Part shown: positions 1-8,686 of the stretch, piece after piece
Position numbering within the stretch: position 1 is the first letter of the stretch
Layout: the number at the start of each line of letters is the position of its first letter
From: Candidatus Yaniella excrementavium
GTDB lineage: Bacteria > Actinomycetota > Actinomycetes > Actinomycetales > Micrococcaceae
DNA: 38,544 nucleotides
Reading direction: 5' to 3'
Assembly (NCBI GenBank): GCA_019115865.1
Contig: DXCT01000122.1
Coordinates: 1 to 38,544, forward strand
Position numbers and translations under genes: made by a program
Notes under the pieces: generated by a model
Told to the model about the DNA's origin: nothing
The model's input: only the letters and a program-made list of their open reading frames with translations
Database searches by the model: none

Positions 1-1275
1 ACGATACGCCACGACCGCCCCGCCTAGTGCCAACGGCCAGAAGACGGCCGGCCACCAGAGCCACACAGCACCGATGGCGTCTTCGATAATCAATAGACTC
101 AAAACTGCCGCGATGAGTAAGGTACTACCGGTAGCCCACCACAAGCGACGTCGTAGTGCAGCTCGTGGATGTTTGGTCAGTGCTGCTTCAAATGGGCTGG
201 ACTGGGGTGCAAGAATGGCTGCTGTCGTGCGGTGAGCCACGTGCCACGGCACCCTCGGGAGAATAGCAGCGGGTTGAGCCATCGACCAGAGATTCAGCCC
301 GGTGGTGATGACGTAGGTATCAGTCACGCCCAACCAGCGCCAGAACAGGGGCTGGGAGAGTTGATAACCGCGGATGCGGCCCTCATCCCGGTTCACCTCT
401 CGGGTAGTGAATAAACCCTGGGTGGTACGCAGTTCCGTACCTACTGGGCCACGAACCCGAGCCAATTCGAAGTTCCAGTATTCGGTGAAATAAGAAACGA
501 TCATGCCCACAACGCCAACGATTCCGACCGCAGCGACGGCCAGCAGTGAGGTACCCAGCCAGCCGATATCCTTCCAATCGGCAAGCCCAATAACCCACCC
601 CGTGGGGTCAATTCCAACGGCGCTTAGTAACCACCAGCCGCCGAATACCAGACCAACGGCTACAACATAGGCCCAGATATTAAAGATGTTATAAACTACC
701 CAGCTTGGCCGAAACTTGGCAAAGACCCGTAGTGGAACATCACGATCAGATTCTTCTGGCTCGGTCTGCGGCGTCGACGCATCGCTGTCAGGCGCAGCTA
801 TAGTGTGTTCAACGTAGGTGGTTAACAGTCGTTCGCGCAGTGCTCGGGCATCGTGGGCAGTGAGCGCATCCAGCGCAATGGCTGCTTCGTTGGTGGTAGC
901 TTGCTGCCCGGCGCCAATGGTAACGATTCGTAAACGCGCAAGACGATGCCGAAGTTTTGCCTCGGTGTCGATGCTGCGAATCCGGTCGCGTTGAATCGAA
1001 CGATGCTGCCGGAACACCACCCCGGTTTTGAGCTCTAGATGGGATGGCGTGATCCGGTAACGGGTCACCAGCCAGCGCACTGCATCGGCTGCGGCCCCGA
1101 TTAAACCGAACGCTGCCAGCGCGATGAGTGGCCACAGTTGACCGGCCTGGGGTTCGGCGTTGATGAGTAACACCACGATGATCAGTGGTAGCTGCGTAAC
1201 GAGAACTTGGACAAGATCAACCCAGATGATCCGGCCGCTAAGCCGTTGCCAGGGTTGAGTAGTGTCGGTGATCAT
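1..1275 (-). CDS. PH domain-containing membrane protein (YdbT-like, bPH2 repeats), C-terminus cut by window edge
   Basis: The reading frame is open from an ATG at 1275 to the left edge (425 codons), so the C-terminus is missing. Residues about 15-55 form two hydrophobic segments. They are followed by a bacterial PH (bPH2, formerly DUF304) stretch containing RYRITPSHLELKTGVVFR and QRDRIRSID, the usual core of this fold. A second pair of membrane segments (about 190-255) and a second bPH2 copy (GLFTTREVNRDEGRIRG) follow, as in YdbT-type proteins. Members of this family sit in the cytoplasmic membrane; their biochemical role is poorly known. The ATG overlaps the stop of the upstream PH protein as ATGA, so the two are probably translated as a coupled pair and may form a complex. 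Assignment to family is firm; function is not. Confidence 0.85.
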   Translation of the reverse strand, partial: MITDTTQPWQRLSGRIIWVDLVQVLVTQLPLIIVVLLINAEPQAGQLWPLIALAAFGLIGAAADAVRWLVTRYRITPSHLELKTGVVFRQHRSIQRDRIRSIDTEAKLRHRLARLRIVTIGAGQQATTNEAAIALDALTAHDARALRERLLTTYVEHTIAAPDSDASTPQTEPEESDRDVPLRVFAKFRPSWVVYNIFNIWAYVVAVGLVFGGWWLLSAVGIDPTGWVIGLADWKDIGWLGTSLLAVAAVGIVGVVGMIVSYFTEYWNFELARVRGPVGTELRTTQGLFTTREVNRDEGRIRGYQLSQPLFWRWLGVTDTYVITTGLNLWSMAQPAAILPRVPWHVAHRTTAAILAPQSSPFEAALTKHPRAALRRRLWWATGSTLLIAAVLSLLIIEDAIGAVWLWWPAVFWPLALGGAVVAYR

Positions 1276-1784
1276 GTCGCATCCCCCGGGGTTGATTCGG
1301 TCAGCGCGGTGAGTTCATCGGCCACGCGAGCTGCGGTGTGCTTATCTAAACCGCCAATATCAATGGCGCCGTAGGACGAGGCGGTAGTAACGCGAAGTGT
1401 GGACAACCCCAGTAGCTGTTCAAGAGGACCTTGCAGAGCATCGACAGTTTGAACACGAGAAAGCGGACTCGCCCGCCATTCTTTGACTAACCACCCACTT
1501 CGGGCGTAGACCGCGGTATTGGTTGTTTGCCACCGATGCACTCGGTATCGCCACAGTGGTTCAACAAAAACTGTTGCCACCAGCAAGACGACGGCAGCAA
1601 CGATCGCTACAATAAACCAGCCGTGCTGCCCGCCCCACAACACGTGTGCGATAATCGTTGCCGCAAGAAGCGGAACGGAACATAGCGCGGCCTGTAGTGC
1701 CCACCACCCGATGGCTCGCCGCTCAATGCGATGCTCGGGTGGCTGAAGACGGATGGTTTTCGATTGATGTGCAATATCATTCAT
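1272..1784 (-). CDS. PH domain-containing membrane protein (YdbS-like)
   Basis: A 170-residue protein with two membrane segments (about 25-75 after the basic N-terminus) followed by one bPH2 domain: the VHRWQTTNTAVYARSGWL and SRVQTVDALQGPLEQLLG region is the family core, and the LGLSTLRVTTAS and IGGLD motifs are typical of YdbS. I chose the ATG at 1784 over a TTG at 1790 because it forms an ATGA overlap with the TetR stop codon and has GGAG upstream inside the TetR gene. It overlaps the larger PH protein downstream in the same way, so tetR and the two PH genes look like one transcript. YdbS/YdbT pairs are common in Gram-positives, but what they bind is not established. Confidence 0.85.
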   Translation of the reverse strand: MNDIAHQSKTIRLQPPEHRIERRAIGWWALQAALCSVPLLAATIIAHVLWGGQHGWFIVAIVAAVVLLVATVFVEPLWRYRVHRWQTTNTAVYARSGWLVKEWRASPLSRVQTVDALQGPLEQLLGLSTLRVTTASSYGAIDIGGLDKHTAARVADELTALTESTPGDAT

Positions 1785-2407
1785 GGGCAATCCGCTCCGA
1801 TGGCGTGGTCGATAAAGTCCAACAGGACCGGTATTTGATCATCTAAATTGACCGAAGAGTCTAGGGCCCAGGAAGTCAGTACTCCTTCAAGGCACCGCAA
1901 TATAATATTGGCAACACTGACAACGTCAAAGTCCCGCAATTGGCCATCGTGTTGGCCTTGCAGCAAAAGATCGGTGAGGCCCGAGACCTCCTCCTCGAAT
2001 TCGTTGGCAAATGCGTGGTCACCCTCGGCATCTCGGTGGTTGGCCACGATGTCGCTCATCGCCAAAAATTCGGTCCGGTGCGATCCGAAATACTCCAGCT
2101 CCGTACGAATCCACATTTTGATCTGTTCCACCGCGGTAGCTTCTGCTGTGATGCGAGGTTCCATATAAGCCCAAGCCTGGTCGAAAAATCGGGTGACCAC
2201 GAGACGAAGGATTTCATCTTTGCTTCTGAAATGGTAAGTCACCACCCCTTTACTGATCCCGGCTGTGGTGGCAATACGTGCTAGAGAGGCATGTGCATAC
2301 CCGACCGCCGCGACCGTTTCAGCAGCTGCAGCGATGATTTGATCGCGGCGTGCTTGTTCAATGAACGATATGGGTCTTTGATCTTTCGGATCGGTTTCCG
2401 ACTGCAT
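1781..2407 (-). CDS. TetR/AcrR family transcriptional regulator
   Basis: This 208-residue protein has an N-terminal TetR DNA-binding domain: residues about 18-65 hold the three-helix unit, with the helix-turn-helix at 43-62 (LARIATTAGISKGVVTYHFR) and the usual SKDEIL continuation. The C-terminal part (70-205) is helical and acidic and would be the ligand-binding/dimerisation domain; its ligand cannot be told. The stop codon overlaps the start of the first PH-domain gene, so it probably controls its own transcript and the PH pair. There is no Shine-Dalgarno sequence before the ATG, and a -10-like TAGTTT ends 6 nt upstream, so the mRNA may be leaderless. Confidence 0.9.
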   Translation of the reverse strand: MQSETDPKDQRPISFIEQARRDQIIAAAAETVAAVGYAHASLARIATTAGISKGVVTYHFRSKDEILRLVVTRFFDQAWAYMEPRITAEATAVEQIKMWIRTELEYFGSHRTEFLAMSDIVANHRDAEGDHAFANEFEEEVSGLTDLLLQGQHDGQLRDFDVVSVANIILRCLEGVLTSWALDSSVNLDDQIPVLLDFIDHAIGADCP

Positions 2408-2413
2408 GACTCA

Positions 2414-2443
2414 AAACTAAACCAATCGGACAGAATTTCGCAA
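2414..2443 (-). promoter_or_regulatory. Candidate leaderless promoter of the tetR-PH gene set
   Basis: Reading leftward, TTGCGA (2443-2438) and TAGTTT (2419-2414) are spaced 18 bp and the -10 ends 6 nt before the tetR ATG. Transcription would start at or next to the start codon. This is motif reading only. Confidence 0.4.
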
Positions 2444-2480
2444 GCAGCACTGTCAGCACGCAATGGTGCGCGGTAGCAAA

Positions 2481-5400
2481 CTAACCGAACTGGATATCGC
2501 CCAAGGAGCGTTGGGGCAGATCACTCTGTGTCCCGAAGCGATGGGCCGTCATGGTCACTGCTTGTTCTCTGAGAAACGGCAGCATTTCGAGCCTGCCCGC
2601 AGAGGTGACCGGCTGCTGGTAGATCGCGGTTTCTGGGCTATGGGCGGTCGCGGCAATAGTTGCTTGGGTTTCGGCGTCACCGATGAGTCGAATCCGGCCA
2701 ATACCCTCCGCCGGATCAGTGGTGGCCAGTCGTTTGGCCCGTTGCAGCCATGCTTCAGTGCCTTCAAAAACCACCTCTGCGTTGGTTTGTGCCAAGGCCT
2801 GTTCAACTTCCCGAGGGGCGTCCTGGGGCAACGACACCGTGTTCGTTGGTAACGTTCCGGTCCCCTGGCCGGACGCTACAGCTTGTTGGACGCGCGATCC
2901 GGCACTGGCTACCCGCAGCATGCCAGCCACCGCCTTTGAAGACGTTTCTGTTAGGCGAATGGTCACGGCTGCAGGACGATAGCGCAGCATATTGATTTCA
3001 ACCTGCAGATTCGAAATATCACGTTGGCCAGCAAACGGCTCAACGACCACGGCATCGCTAGCTACAGCTTTTGACAACCATACGAGGTCCTCATTTGGGA
3101 TATATTGTGCCGCAGCATCGGTCAGGTCTTCTGCCTGCTGGTCTGAGATGGCCGGGAGCGTTGTGGGGTTATCGGACCAGTTGGTGAGTCCTAGCAGATA
3201 GTTTGGGCCGCCTGCTTTAGCCCCTGGTCCGATCGACGATTGTTTCCATCCACCAAACGGTTGTCGCCGAACAATCGCCCCGGTGATACCGCGGTTGATA
3301 TACAGGTTTCCGGCCGTGATCTGCTCACTCCAGGTGGAAATTTCTTCAGGATCTAACGAGTGGATGCCCGATGTGAGACCATACGGTATGGCATTGACCC
3401 AGTCGATAGCATCTTGCAGTGTATCGGCGGACATCACGCCAAGGATCGGACCGAAGTATTCGGTCATATGATATCGCGACCCTGGTTTGATGCCGGAGCG
3501 GATTCCGGGCGAATACAGCCGCCCGGAGCTATCGAGTTCCCGTGGTTTTAGGTGCCAACGTTGGCCCTCTTCAAGTTCGGTGAGCCCGCGGGCAAGCTTT
3601 TCGCCCGGTTCGTGGATGACCGGACCCATTTGGGCTTGTGGGTTATCCGGATGATCAACGACCAGAGAACTGACAGCATCCAAGAGTTGCCGGTGGAAAC
3701 GCTGGCTTCTTGCTGTTTGACCAACCAAGATGACCAGCGACGCGGCCGAACATTTCTGCCCGGCATGGCTGAAAGACGAGTTCACCACATCAGCGACGGC
3801 AAGATCCAGGTCTGCTGAGGGCGTGATGATCATGGCGTTCTTACCCGAGGTTTCACCCAGAAGTGGCATATCGGCACGTAGGTTTTTGAATAATTGGGCG
3901 GTCTCATAGCCGCCAGTTAGGATCACGCGTTCGACTCGTGGATCAGTTACCAAGCTGCTCCCGATGGTTGACTCTTCAGCGATCACAAACGTTACGACAT
4001 CGCGGGGCAGGTCGAATTCATCAAGGGCAGCCCACATCGCCTCCACGATGACCGCAGCTGTGCGTTGTGCCTGCGGCGCGGGCTTGAAGATGACCGGTGA
4101 GCCCGCGGCCAGCGCAGCGGTGACTGATCCTGTGGGAATGGCCATTGGAAAGTTCCACGGCGGAGTGGCCACGGTGAGCCCTACGGGGTGTGGCGTTGCT
4201 CCTGGTACTTGATCCAGCTGCAGGCATTGTTCACCGTAATAGCGAGCAAAGTCGATACCTTCTGAGACTTCTGGATCGGACTGATCGATGGTTTTTCCGG
4301 TCTCGGACCCCATAACTTCGATGAGGTCACCGCGTACCTGCCCGAGGTGGTCACCGATGCGAATCAGCACCTGGCTCCGTGTTGATAGCGGCAGTTGACG
4401 CCATACTGTACCGGCCTGCGTCGCCGAGCGAATAGCAGTTTCAAGCTGGGCTTCCGTTGTGATCGTGCACTTTTCCACCTGCTCGTTGCCCAGCGTGGAA
4501 TGCCGCATGCGATCGATGATTTGCCGACCCCAGGAGCGATTTGCAATAAGGTCGGGATCGGAGTCTGCCGCGTTTGCGAAAACGCTGGGTGAGGCATTCG
4601 AGAAATCCTCGGTTTGGCGATTCTGGGTTCTTCGAGGCTGCGGGATCACCTCGCTATCATGTTTCAGTTGAGTGAGCGAGGCCTGGAATCTGTCTGCTTC
4701 GCGCGCAAAGAAGTCTGCGTCGTCGAGTTCAAAGACCGCGGACATGAAATTCTCATGGGAAGCACCTTCTTCAAGACGGCGCACAAGATAGGAAATAGCG
4801 ACGTCGAATTCGTCGGGGTGGACGACCGGCGTGTACAGCAACAGTCGCCCCACATCGGTTCGCACCGCTTCTGCCTGGGCTGTGGCCATGCCTAACAGCA
4901 TTTCGAAATCGACCGCACCGTCAACGTCAATGCCGCGATGCTGCATTAACAAATATGCCAGTGCAATGTCGAAAAGGTTTTGTCCTGCAACTCCGATGCG
5001 AACATTGGCCAGGTGGTCGGGAGTCAGCGCAAAGTTCAAGATGCGTTTGTAATTGGTATCGGTATCTTGTTTGGTGGGCCAGACAGTTTGTGGCCAGTGG
5101 CGCATGGCCGCTTGGACCTTTTCCATCGGCAAGTTGGCACCTTTGACCACGCGCACTTTGATGGGAGCTCCCCCACCAGCAACTCGTTGGGCGGCAAATT
5201 CTTGAAGCTCGACCATCGCTTGGTATGCATCGGGCAAGTATGCTTGCAGGACGATACCTGACGCATAGTTTTGAAACTCCGGTTCTGAAATCAGCCGGCG
5301 ATACACATCCAGGGTCAGATCCAGATCCTTATATTCCTCCATATCGAGGTTGATAAAGGTCACCGGGTCGGCACGCATGGCGGCCCGATACACCGGGCGG

Positions 5401-6023
5401 AGCTTTTCCACGATATCGTCCACGGCTTCATCGTGTGCCCAGTGATTATGCGGAGCAACCGTCGCCGACACTTTAATGGAGACATAATCGACGTCATTAC
5501 GTTCGATCAGTGCCAACGTCGCGGCGATGCGATGATCGGCCTCCTGCTGACCGAGGATGGCTTCACCCAAGAGATTGATATTCAGGTTCACGCCCTCGGT
5601 GCGAAGCTTTTTGATTGCTTTGCCAAGCTGCGGGTCTCGAGAATCAATAATCAGGTGCCCGACCATCGACCGTAGCGCCGCTTGCGCTGCAGGGACGACA
5701 ATACCGGGCGCGAATTTGGCGAGTTTGCCGCCGGCGCGCACTGCCGTTTGTAAATACCAGGGCAAGAATGCCGGTACGTCATCGGCGATGTCAGCTAGTG
5801 CCTCGGCGGCAGCTGCCGTATCTTCGGGACGAACAACGCGATCGACGAATCCGACGGTGAAGTCCAGTCCATCCGGGTCTTTGAGCACCCCGGCTAGCTG
5901 TTGAGCCGAGGCATCAGGCTTAAGCTGCGCTGCTACGTCTAACCAGCTGCGCACTTGGGCAATCGCGGCATCACCAAGCTGCCACGGCATGATGTCAGAG
6001 TGCTGGTGTTGTGCTGAATGCAT
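2481..6023 (-). CDS. putA: Bifunctional proline dehydrogenase / L-glutamate gamma-semialdehyde dehydrogenase (PutA, type B)
   Basis: Two-step oxidation of proline to glutamate: FAD-dependent proline dehydrogenase makes P5C, and an NAD-dependent aldehyde dehydrogenase oxidises its open form. The dehydrogenase barrel covers about residues 80-440 (IKVSATVAPHNHW and VRVVKGANLP are family motifs). The aldehyde dehydrogenase covers about 500-960, with the general base Glu724 in GETSGKNA and the catalytic Cys758 in HAGQKCSAAS. About 200 further residues at the C-terminus match the longer type-B PutA architecture. There is no N-terminal ribbon-helix-helix DNA-binding domain, so this PutA is not its own repressor. 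I start at the ATG at 6023 because GAGGGA lies 6 nt upstream; an in-frame extension to 6122 has no ribosome site. Its neighbours are a divergent LysR gene and putP, consistent with a proline-utilisation locus. Confidence 0.95.
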   Translation of the reverse strand: MHSAQHQHSDIMPWQLGDAAIAQVRSWLDVAAQLKPDASAQQLAGVLKDPDGLDFTVGFVDRVVRPEDTAAAAEALADIADDVPAFLPWYLQTAVRAGGKLAKFAPGIVVPAAQAALRSMVGHLIIDSRDPQLGKAIKKLRTEGVNLNINLLGEAILGQQEADHRIAATLALIERNDVDYVSIKVSATVAPHNHWAHDEAVDDIVEKLRPVYRAAMRADPVTFINLDMEEYKDLDLTLDVYRRLISEPEFQNYASGIVLQAYLPDAYQAMVELQEFAAQRVAGGGAPIKVRVVKGANLPMEKVQAAMRHWPQTVWPTKQDTDTNYKRILNFALTPDHLANVRIGVAGQNLFDIALAYLLMQHRGIDVDGAVDFEMLLGMATAQAEAVRTDVGRLLLYTPVVHPDEFDVAISYLVRRLEEGASHENFMSAVFELDDADFFAREADRFQASLTQLKHDSEVIPQPRRTQNRQTEDFSNASPSVFANAADSDPDLIANRSWGRQIIDRMRHSTLGNEQVEKCTITTEAQLETAIRSATQAGTVWRQLPLSTRSQVLIRIGDHLGQVRGDLIEVMGSETGKTIDQSDPEVSEGIDFARYYGEQCLQLDQVPGATPHPVGLTVATPPWNFPMAIPTGSVTAALAAGSPVIFKPAPQAQRTAAVIVEAMWAALDEFDLPRDVVTFVIAEESTIGSSLVTDPRVERVILTGGYETAQLFKNLRADMPLLGETSGKNAMIITPSADLDLAVADVVNSSFSHAGQKCSAASLVILVGQTARSQRFHRQLLDAVSSLVVDHPDNPQAQMGPVIHEPGEKLARGLTELEEGQRWHLKPRELDSSGRLYSPGIRSGIKPGSRYHMTEYFGPILGVMSADTLQDAIDWVNAIPYGLTSGIHSLDPEEISTWSEQITAGNLYINRGITGAIVRRQPFGGWKQSSIGPGAKAGGPNYLLGLTNWSDNPTTLPAISDQQAEDLTDAAAQYIPNEDLVWLSKAVASDAVVVEPFAGQRDISNLQVEINMLRYRPAAVTIRLTETSSKAVAGMLRVASAGSRVQQAVASGQGTGTLPTNTVSLPQDAPREVEQALAQTNAEVVFEGTEAWLQRAKRLATTDPAEGIGRIRLIGDAETQATIAATAHSPETAIYQQPVTSAGRLEMLPFLREQAVTMTAHRFGTQSDLPQRSLGDIQFG

Positions 6024-6083
6024 GATGTCCCTCATCCACGAAGTGTTCCGGAATAGTGACACACAGCATACGCGGAGCGGTAG

Positions 6084-6111
6084 ATTCGGGTATAGCGAAT
6101 AATATCGAATA
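6084..6111. promoter_or_regulatory. LysR-type operator in the putA/lysR divergent gap
   Basis: ATTCG (6084-6088) and CGAAT (6096-6100) form an inverted repeat with a 7-bp centre. This contains the T-N11-A core typical of LysR sites (T at 6086, A at 6098). A further CGAATA copy (6106-6111) repeats the right half-site (6096-6101) at a 10-bp period, one helical turn. The site lies between the two divergent starts, where a LysR regulator would bind to control putA and itself. Confidence 0.55.
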
Positions 6112-6140
6112 TCACCGTTCATAAAAACCGAAGGATCAAT

Positions 6141-7040
6141 GTGTTAGATCTCCACCGTCTGAGCTTGTTACGTGAGTTGTCGATCCGTGGCACTATCACT
6201 GAAGTGGCAGCCGCCCTGAATTTCGCGCCCTCTACGGTGTCAGCCCAGCTGTCTAGGCTCGAACAAGAGGCCGGTACGACACTTCTAGTGTCTTCTGGTC
6301 GAAAGGTTATGCTCACCACTGCAGCCCTGGGACTAGTCGAGCACACTCATGCCATGTTGGCGATCATGGAAGCAGCCACTGCACAGTTGGTCGATGCGGA
6401 TTCCACGGTGGCTGGGACCGTACGTGTGTCGATGTTTCAGACTTCTGCCCTAGCACTGTTGCCGGGCACGCTTCGGCTACTGGCCACATCGCATCCGGGG
6501 ATACGGTTAGAGGTTGCACAGCGCGAACCGGAACAGGCCCTGCACGATACCTGGGCGGGCGACTTCGACATTGTTGTTGCAGAACAATACCCGGGCCACG
6601 CTGTGCCTCAGTTGCCCGATATGCTCACGACCCCGCTGGTAAACGATCCACTGCGTTTAGCTATTCCGATGAATCTGGCCAACGACATTCGGTGCCTGAC
6701 TGACGCCGCAGACATACCTTGGATCATGGAACCTGCTCCTGCGGCATCGCGGCATTGGGCATTGCAGCAGTGCAGAGTCGCTGGCTTTGAGCCTGATATG
6801 CGGTATTCATCAGCCGACTTGCAGGCGCATGTGCAACTTGTCGAAGCGGAACAAGCTGTTGCGATTCTGCCCGGCATGCTGGGTGGATACCGGCCACCGC
6901 AGGTTACCTGGGTACCACTGGACGCCGCACCACAACGACACATCTTTTTAGCTATGCGTCAGGCGTCTGCGCAGCATCCAGCGGTTGCCGCGGTGGCATC
7001 TGCAATACAGCGACATGCCCTAGCTGCGACGCAAAGCTGA
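6141..7040 (+). CDS. LysR family transcriptional regulator, likely controlling putA
   Basis: The 299-residue protein has a winged helix-turn-helix at the N-terminus (about 3-62; HRLSLLRELSIRGTITEVAA then LNFAPSTVSAQLSRLEQEAG) and a periplasmic-binding-like effector domain from about 90 to 295. The start is GTG at 6141, with AAGGA at 6131-6135 giving a 5-nt spacer; the ATG at 6139 runs straight into a stop. It is divergent from putA across a 117-bp gap holding a LysR-type dyad, and putP follows downstream on the same strand. From this position I infer that it regulates proline catabolism; the effector (proline or P5C) is a guess. Confidence 0.9.
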   Translation: MLDLHRLSLLRELSIRGTITEVAAALNFAPSTVSAQLSRLEQEAGTTLLVSSGRKVMLTTAALGLVEHTHAMLAIMEAATAQLVDADSTVAGTVRVSMFQTSALALLPGTLRLLATSHPGIRLEVAQREPEQALHDTWAGDFDIVVAEQYPGHAVPQLPDMLTTPLVNDPLRLAIPMNLANDIRCLTDAADIPWIMEPAPAASRHWALQQCRVAGFEPDMRYSSADLQAHVQLVEAEQAVAILPGMLGGYRPPQVTWVPLDAAPQRHIFLAMRQASAQHPAVAAVASAIQRHALAATQS

Positions 7041-7100
7041 ACTTTCCAGGTGGTATCCAGCAACTTGTGAATTCATGTTTCGCGGTATCGCAACATTGAT

Positions 7101-7130
7101 TTGGTGGTTTGGCTGACAGTGGCGAATAAT
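7101..7130 (+). promoter_or_regulatory. Candidate leaderless promoter of putP
   Basis: TTGGTG (7101-7106) and AATAAT (7125-7130) have an 18-bp spacer. The -10 ends 8 nt before the ATG at 7139, and no Shine-Dalgarno sequence precedes that ATG. If used, the mRNA would begin at or almost at the start codon. Confidence 0.4.
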
Positions 7131-7138
7131 TGTTTGCT

Positions 7139-8647
7139 ATGAGTGAAGAACATGTCTATCAGCTCGTCGCCATCCTGCTCTACCTGTTGCTTATGATCGG
7201 TATTGGCTTTTATGCCTACCGTCGAACAAAAACAGGTAGAGAGTTTCTCTTGGCCGGTCGAGATCTGTCCCCAAGGGTGGCCGCGCTATCAGCCGGAGCC
7301 TCCGATATGTCTGGTTGGCTGATGATGGGTCTGCCTGGCGCGTTGTATGCTACCGGTTTGATTGAATCGTGGATTGCCATCGGCCTGATCCTCGGTACCT
7401 GGCTGAACTGGAAGATTGTGGCCCCTCGGATACGCGTCTATTCAGAGATCACCGAAGATGCGATCACTATGCCTGCCTTTTTCGAACGACGCTTCCGTGA
7501 TCGTACTCGCCTGTTGCGCTCGGTATCTGCCGTGATCATTTTGCTGTTCTTCATTTTCTATGTGGCTTCCATGATGGTCGCTTCCGGTGCGTTCTTTGAG
7601 TCAGCCTTCGGTTGGCCGTACATGACCGGGGTCTTGATCGTTGGCGGCTTCACCCTGCTCTACACCGTCTTTGGCGGCTTCCTCGGGGTCTCGCTGACCG
7701 ACGTCGCTCAAGGTTTGCTGATGATGGCAGCTTTGATTGCCGTGCCGATTATGGCCACCATCCAACTCGGAGGGCCCGGCGAAGTCGTCAGCCTCATCAG
7801 CGAATCCGACCTGCAAGCTGGATTAGAACACTTGTCATTCACCGGCGGTGGCATGACCACAGCCTCGGCACTGATCATCATCTCTGGACTGGCTTGGGGC
7901 CTGGGCTACTTCGGTCAACCCCACATTCTGGCGCGTCACTTTGCAATCCGTGACCACAAGGAAGTCAAAACAGCCCGTCGTATCGGTACCGGCTGGGTCG
8001 GCATCTCCATGCTGGGCGCTGTACTAACCGGACTGATCGGTGTCGCGTGGTTCCAACGCGCAGGCCAGCCCCTGGACAATGCCGAGACCGTGTTCTTGGA
8101 ACTATCACAAATCTTATTCCACCCGTTCATCGCTGGTCTGGTCCTGGCCGCTGTGCTGGCAGCCATCATGTCGACCATGTCCTCGCAGCTCATTGTGTCG
8201 TCTTCAGCTCTGGTGGAAGACATTTACGGCTTATTCAAGCGTCATCCGGGTGAACGCTTCCAACTCTGGCTGGGTCGCGGTTCCGTTGTACTGGTATCCG
8301 TTATTGCCGTGTTGATTGCCCAGGACCCAGAGTCCACAGTGCTGGATCTGGTTGGATTTGCCTGGGCTGGTTTTGGTGCAGCCTTCGGACCGATGGTCCT
8401 ACTGGCGTTGTACTGGCGCCGGGTCACCGCTATGGGAGCGCTGGCAGGTATGGTTGCCGGTGCCGCTGTCTCCTATATCTGGGGAACGGTCCCGGCTATC
8501 AAGGAAGCGATCAACCTCTATGAGATTGTGCCCGGTGTACTGGCTAACTTCGTGATTGCTATCATCGTCTCCTTACTGACACCAACACCAGAGCCAGAGA
8601 TCGAAGAGGAATTTTCTCGTATGAAGGAAACCATTTCAACCAAATAG
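7139..8647 (+). CDS. putP: Sodium/proline symporter (PutP, SSS family)
   Basis: A 502-residue polytopic membrane protein with about 13 hydrophobic segments, the usual size and layout for solute:sodium symporters. Family motifs include LAGRDLSPRVAALSAGASDM followed by SGWLMMGLPGALYATG near the first sodium/proline-binding helices, the FYVASMMVASGAFFES segment, and GLAWGLGYFGQPHILARHFA. These match PutP rather than the pantothenate or glucose branches. It would import proline with sodium across the cytoplasmic membrane and feed PutA encoded next door. I use the ATG at 7139; an in-frame TTG at 7130 overlaps the putative -10 box and is less likely. The specificity for proline rests on motif match plus linkage to putA. 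Confidence 0.92.
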   Translation: MSEEHVYQLVAILLYLLLMIGIGFYAYRRTKTGREFLLAGRDLSPRVAALSAGASDMSGWLMMGLPGALYATGLIESWIAIGLILGTWLNWKIVAPRIRVYSEITEDAITMPAFFERRFRDRTRLLRSVSAVIILLFFIFYVASMMVASGAFFESAFGWPYMTGVLIVGGFTLLYTVFGGFLGVSLTDVAQGLLMMAALIAVPIMATIQLGGPGEVVSLISESDLQAGLEHLSFTGGGMTTASALIIISGLAWGLGYFGQPHILARHFAIRDHKEVKTARRIGTGWVGISMLGAVLTGLIGVAWFQRAGQPLDNAETVFLELSQILFHPFIAGLVLAAVLAAIMSTMSSQLIVSSSALVEDIYGLFKRHPGERFQLWLGRGSVVLVSVIAVLIAQDPESTVLDLVGFAWAGFGAAFGPMVLLALYWRRVTAMGALAGMVAGAAVSYIWGTVPAIKEAINLYEIVPGVLANFVIAIIVSLLTPTPEPEIEEEFSRMKETISTK

Positions 8648-8674
8648 TTTCCAACGACGTCGTACAAATCCGCC

Positions 8675-8680
8675 TACGAT
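8675..8680 (+). promoter_or_regulatory. -10-like element before the TIGR01777 gene
   Basis: TACGAT ends 6 nt before the ATG at 8687, with no Shine-Dalgarno sequence and no clear -35. This fits the leaderless pattern seen elsewhere in the window. Confidence 0.35.
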
Positions 8681-8686
8681 AGAGCC

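Noticed and set aside
4021-4227. Small ORFs inside putA on both strands
   Set aside because: All are out of frame with the clear PutA reading frame and match nothing recognisable.
6024-6122. N-terminal extension of PutA starting at 6122
   Set aside because: It crosses the LysR operator region, has no ribosome site, and the ATG at 6023 has GAGGGA at proper spacing.
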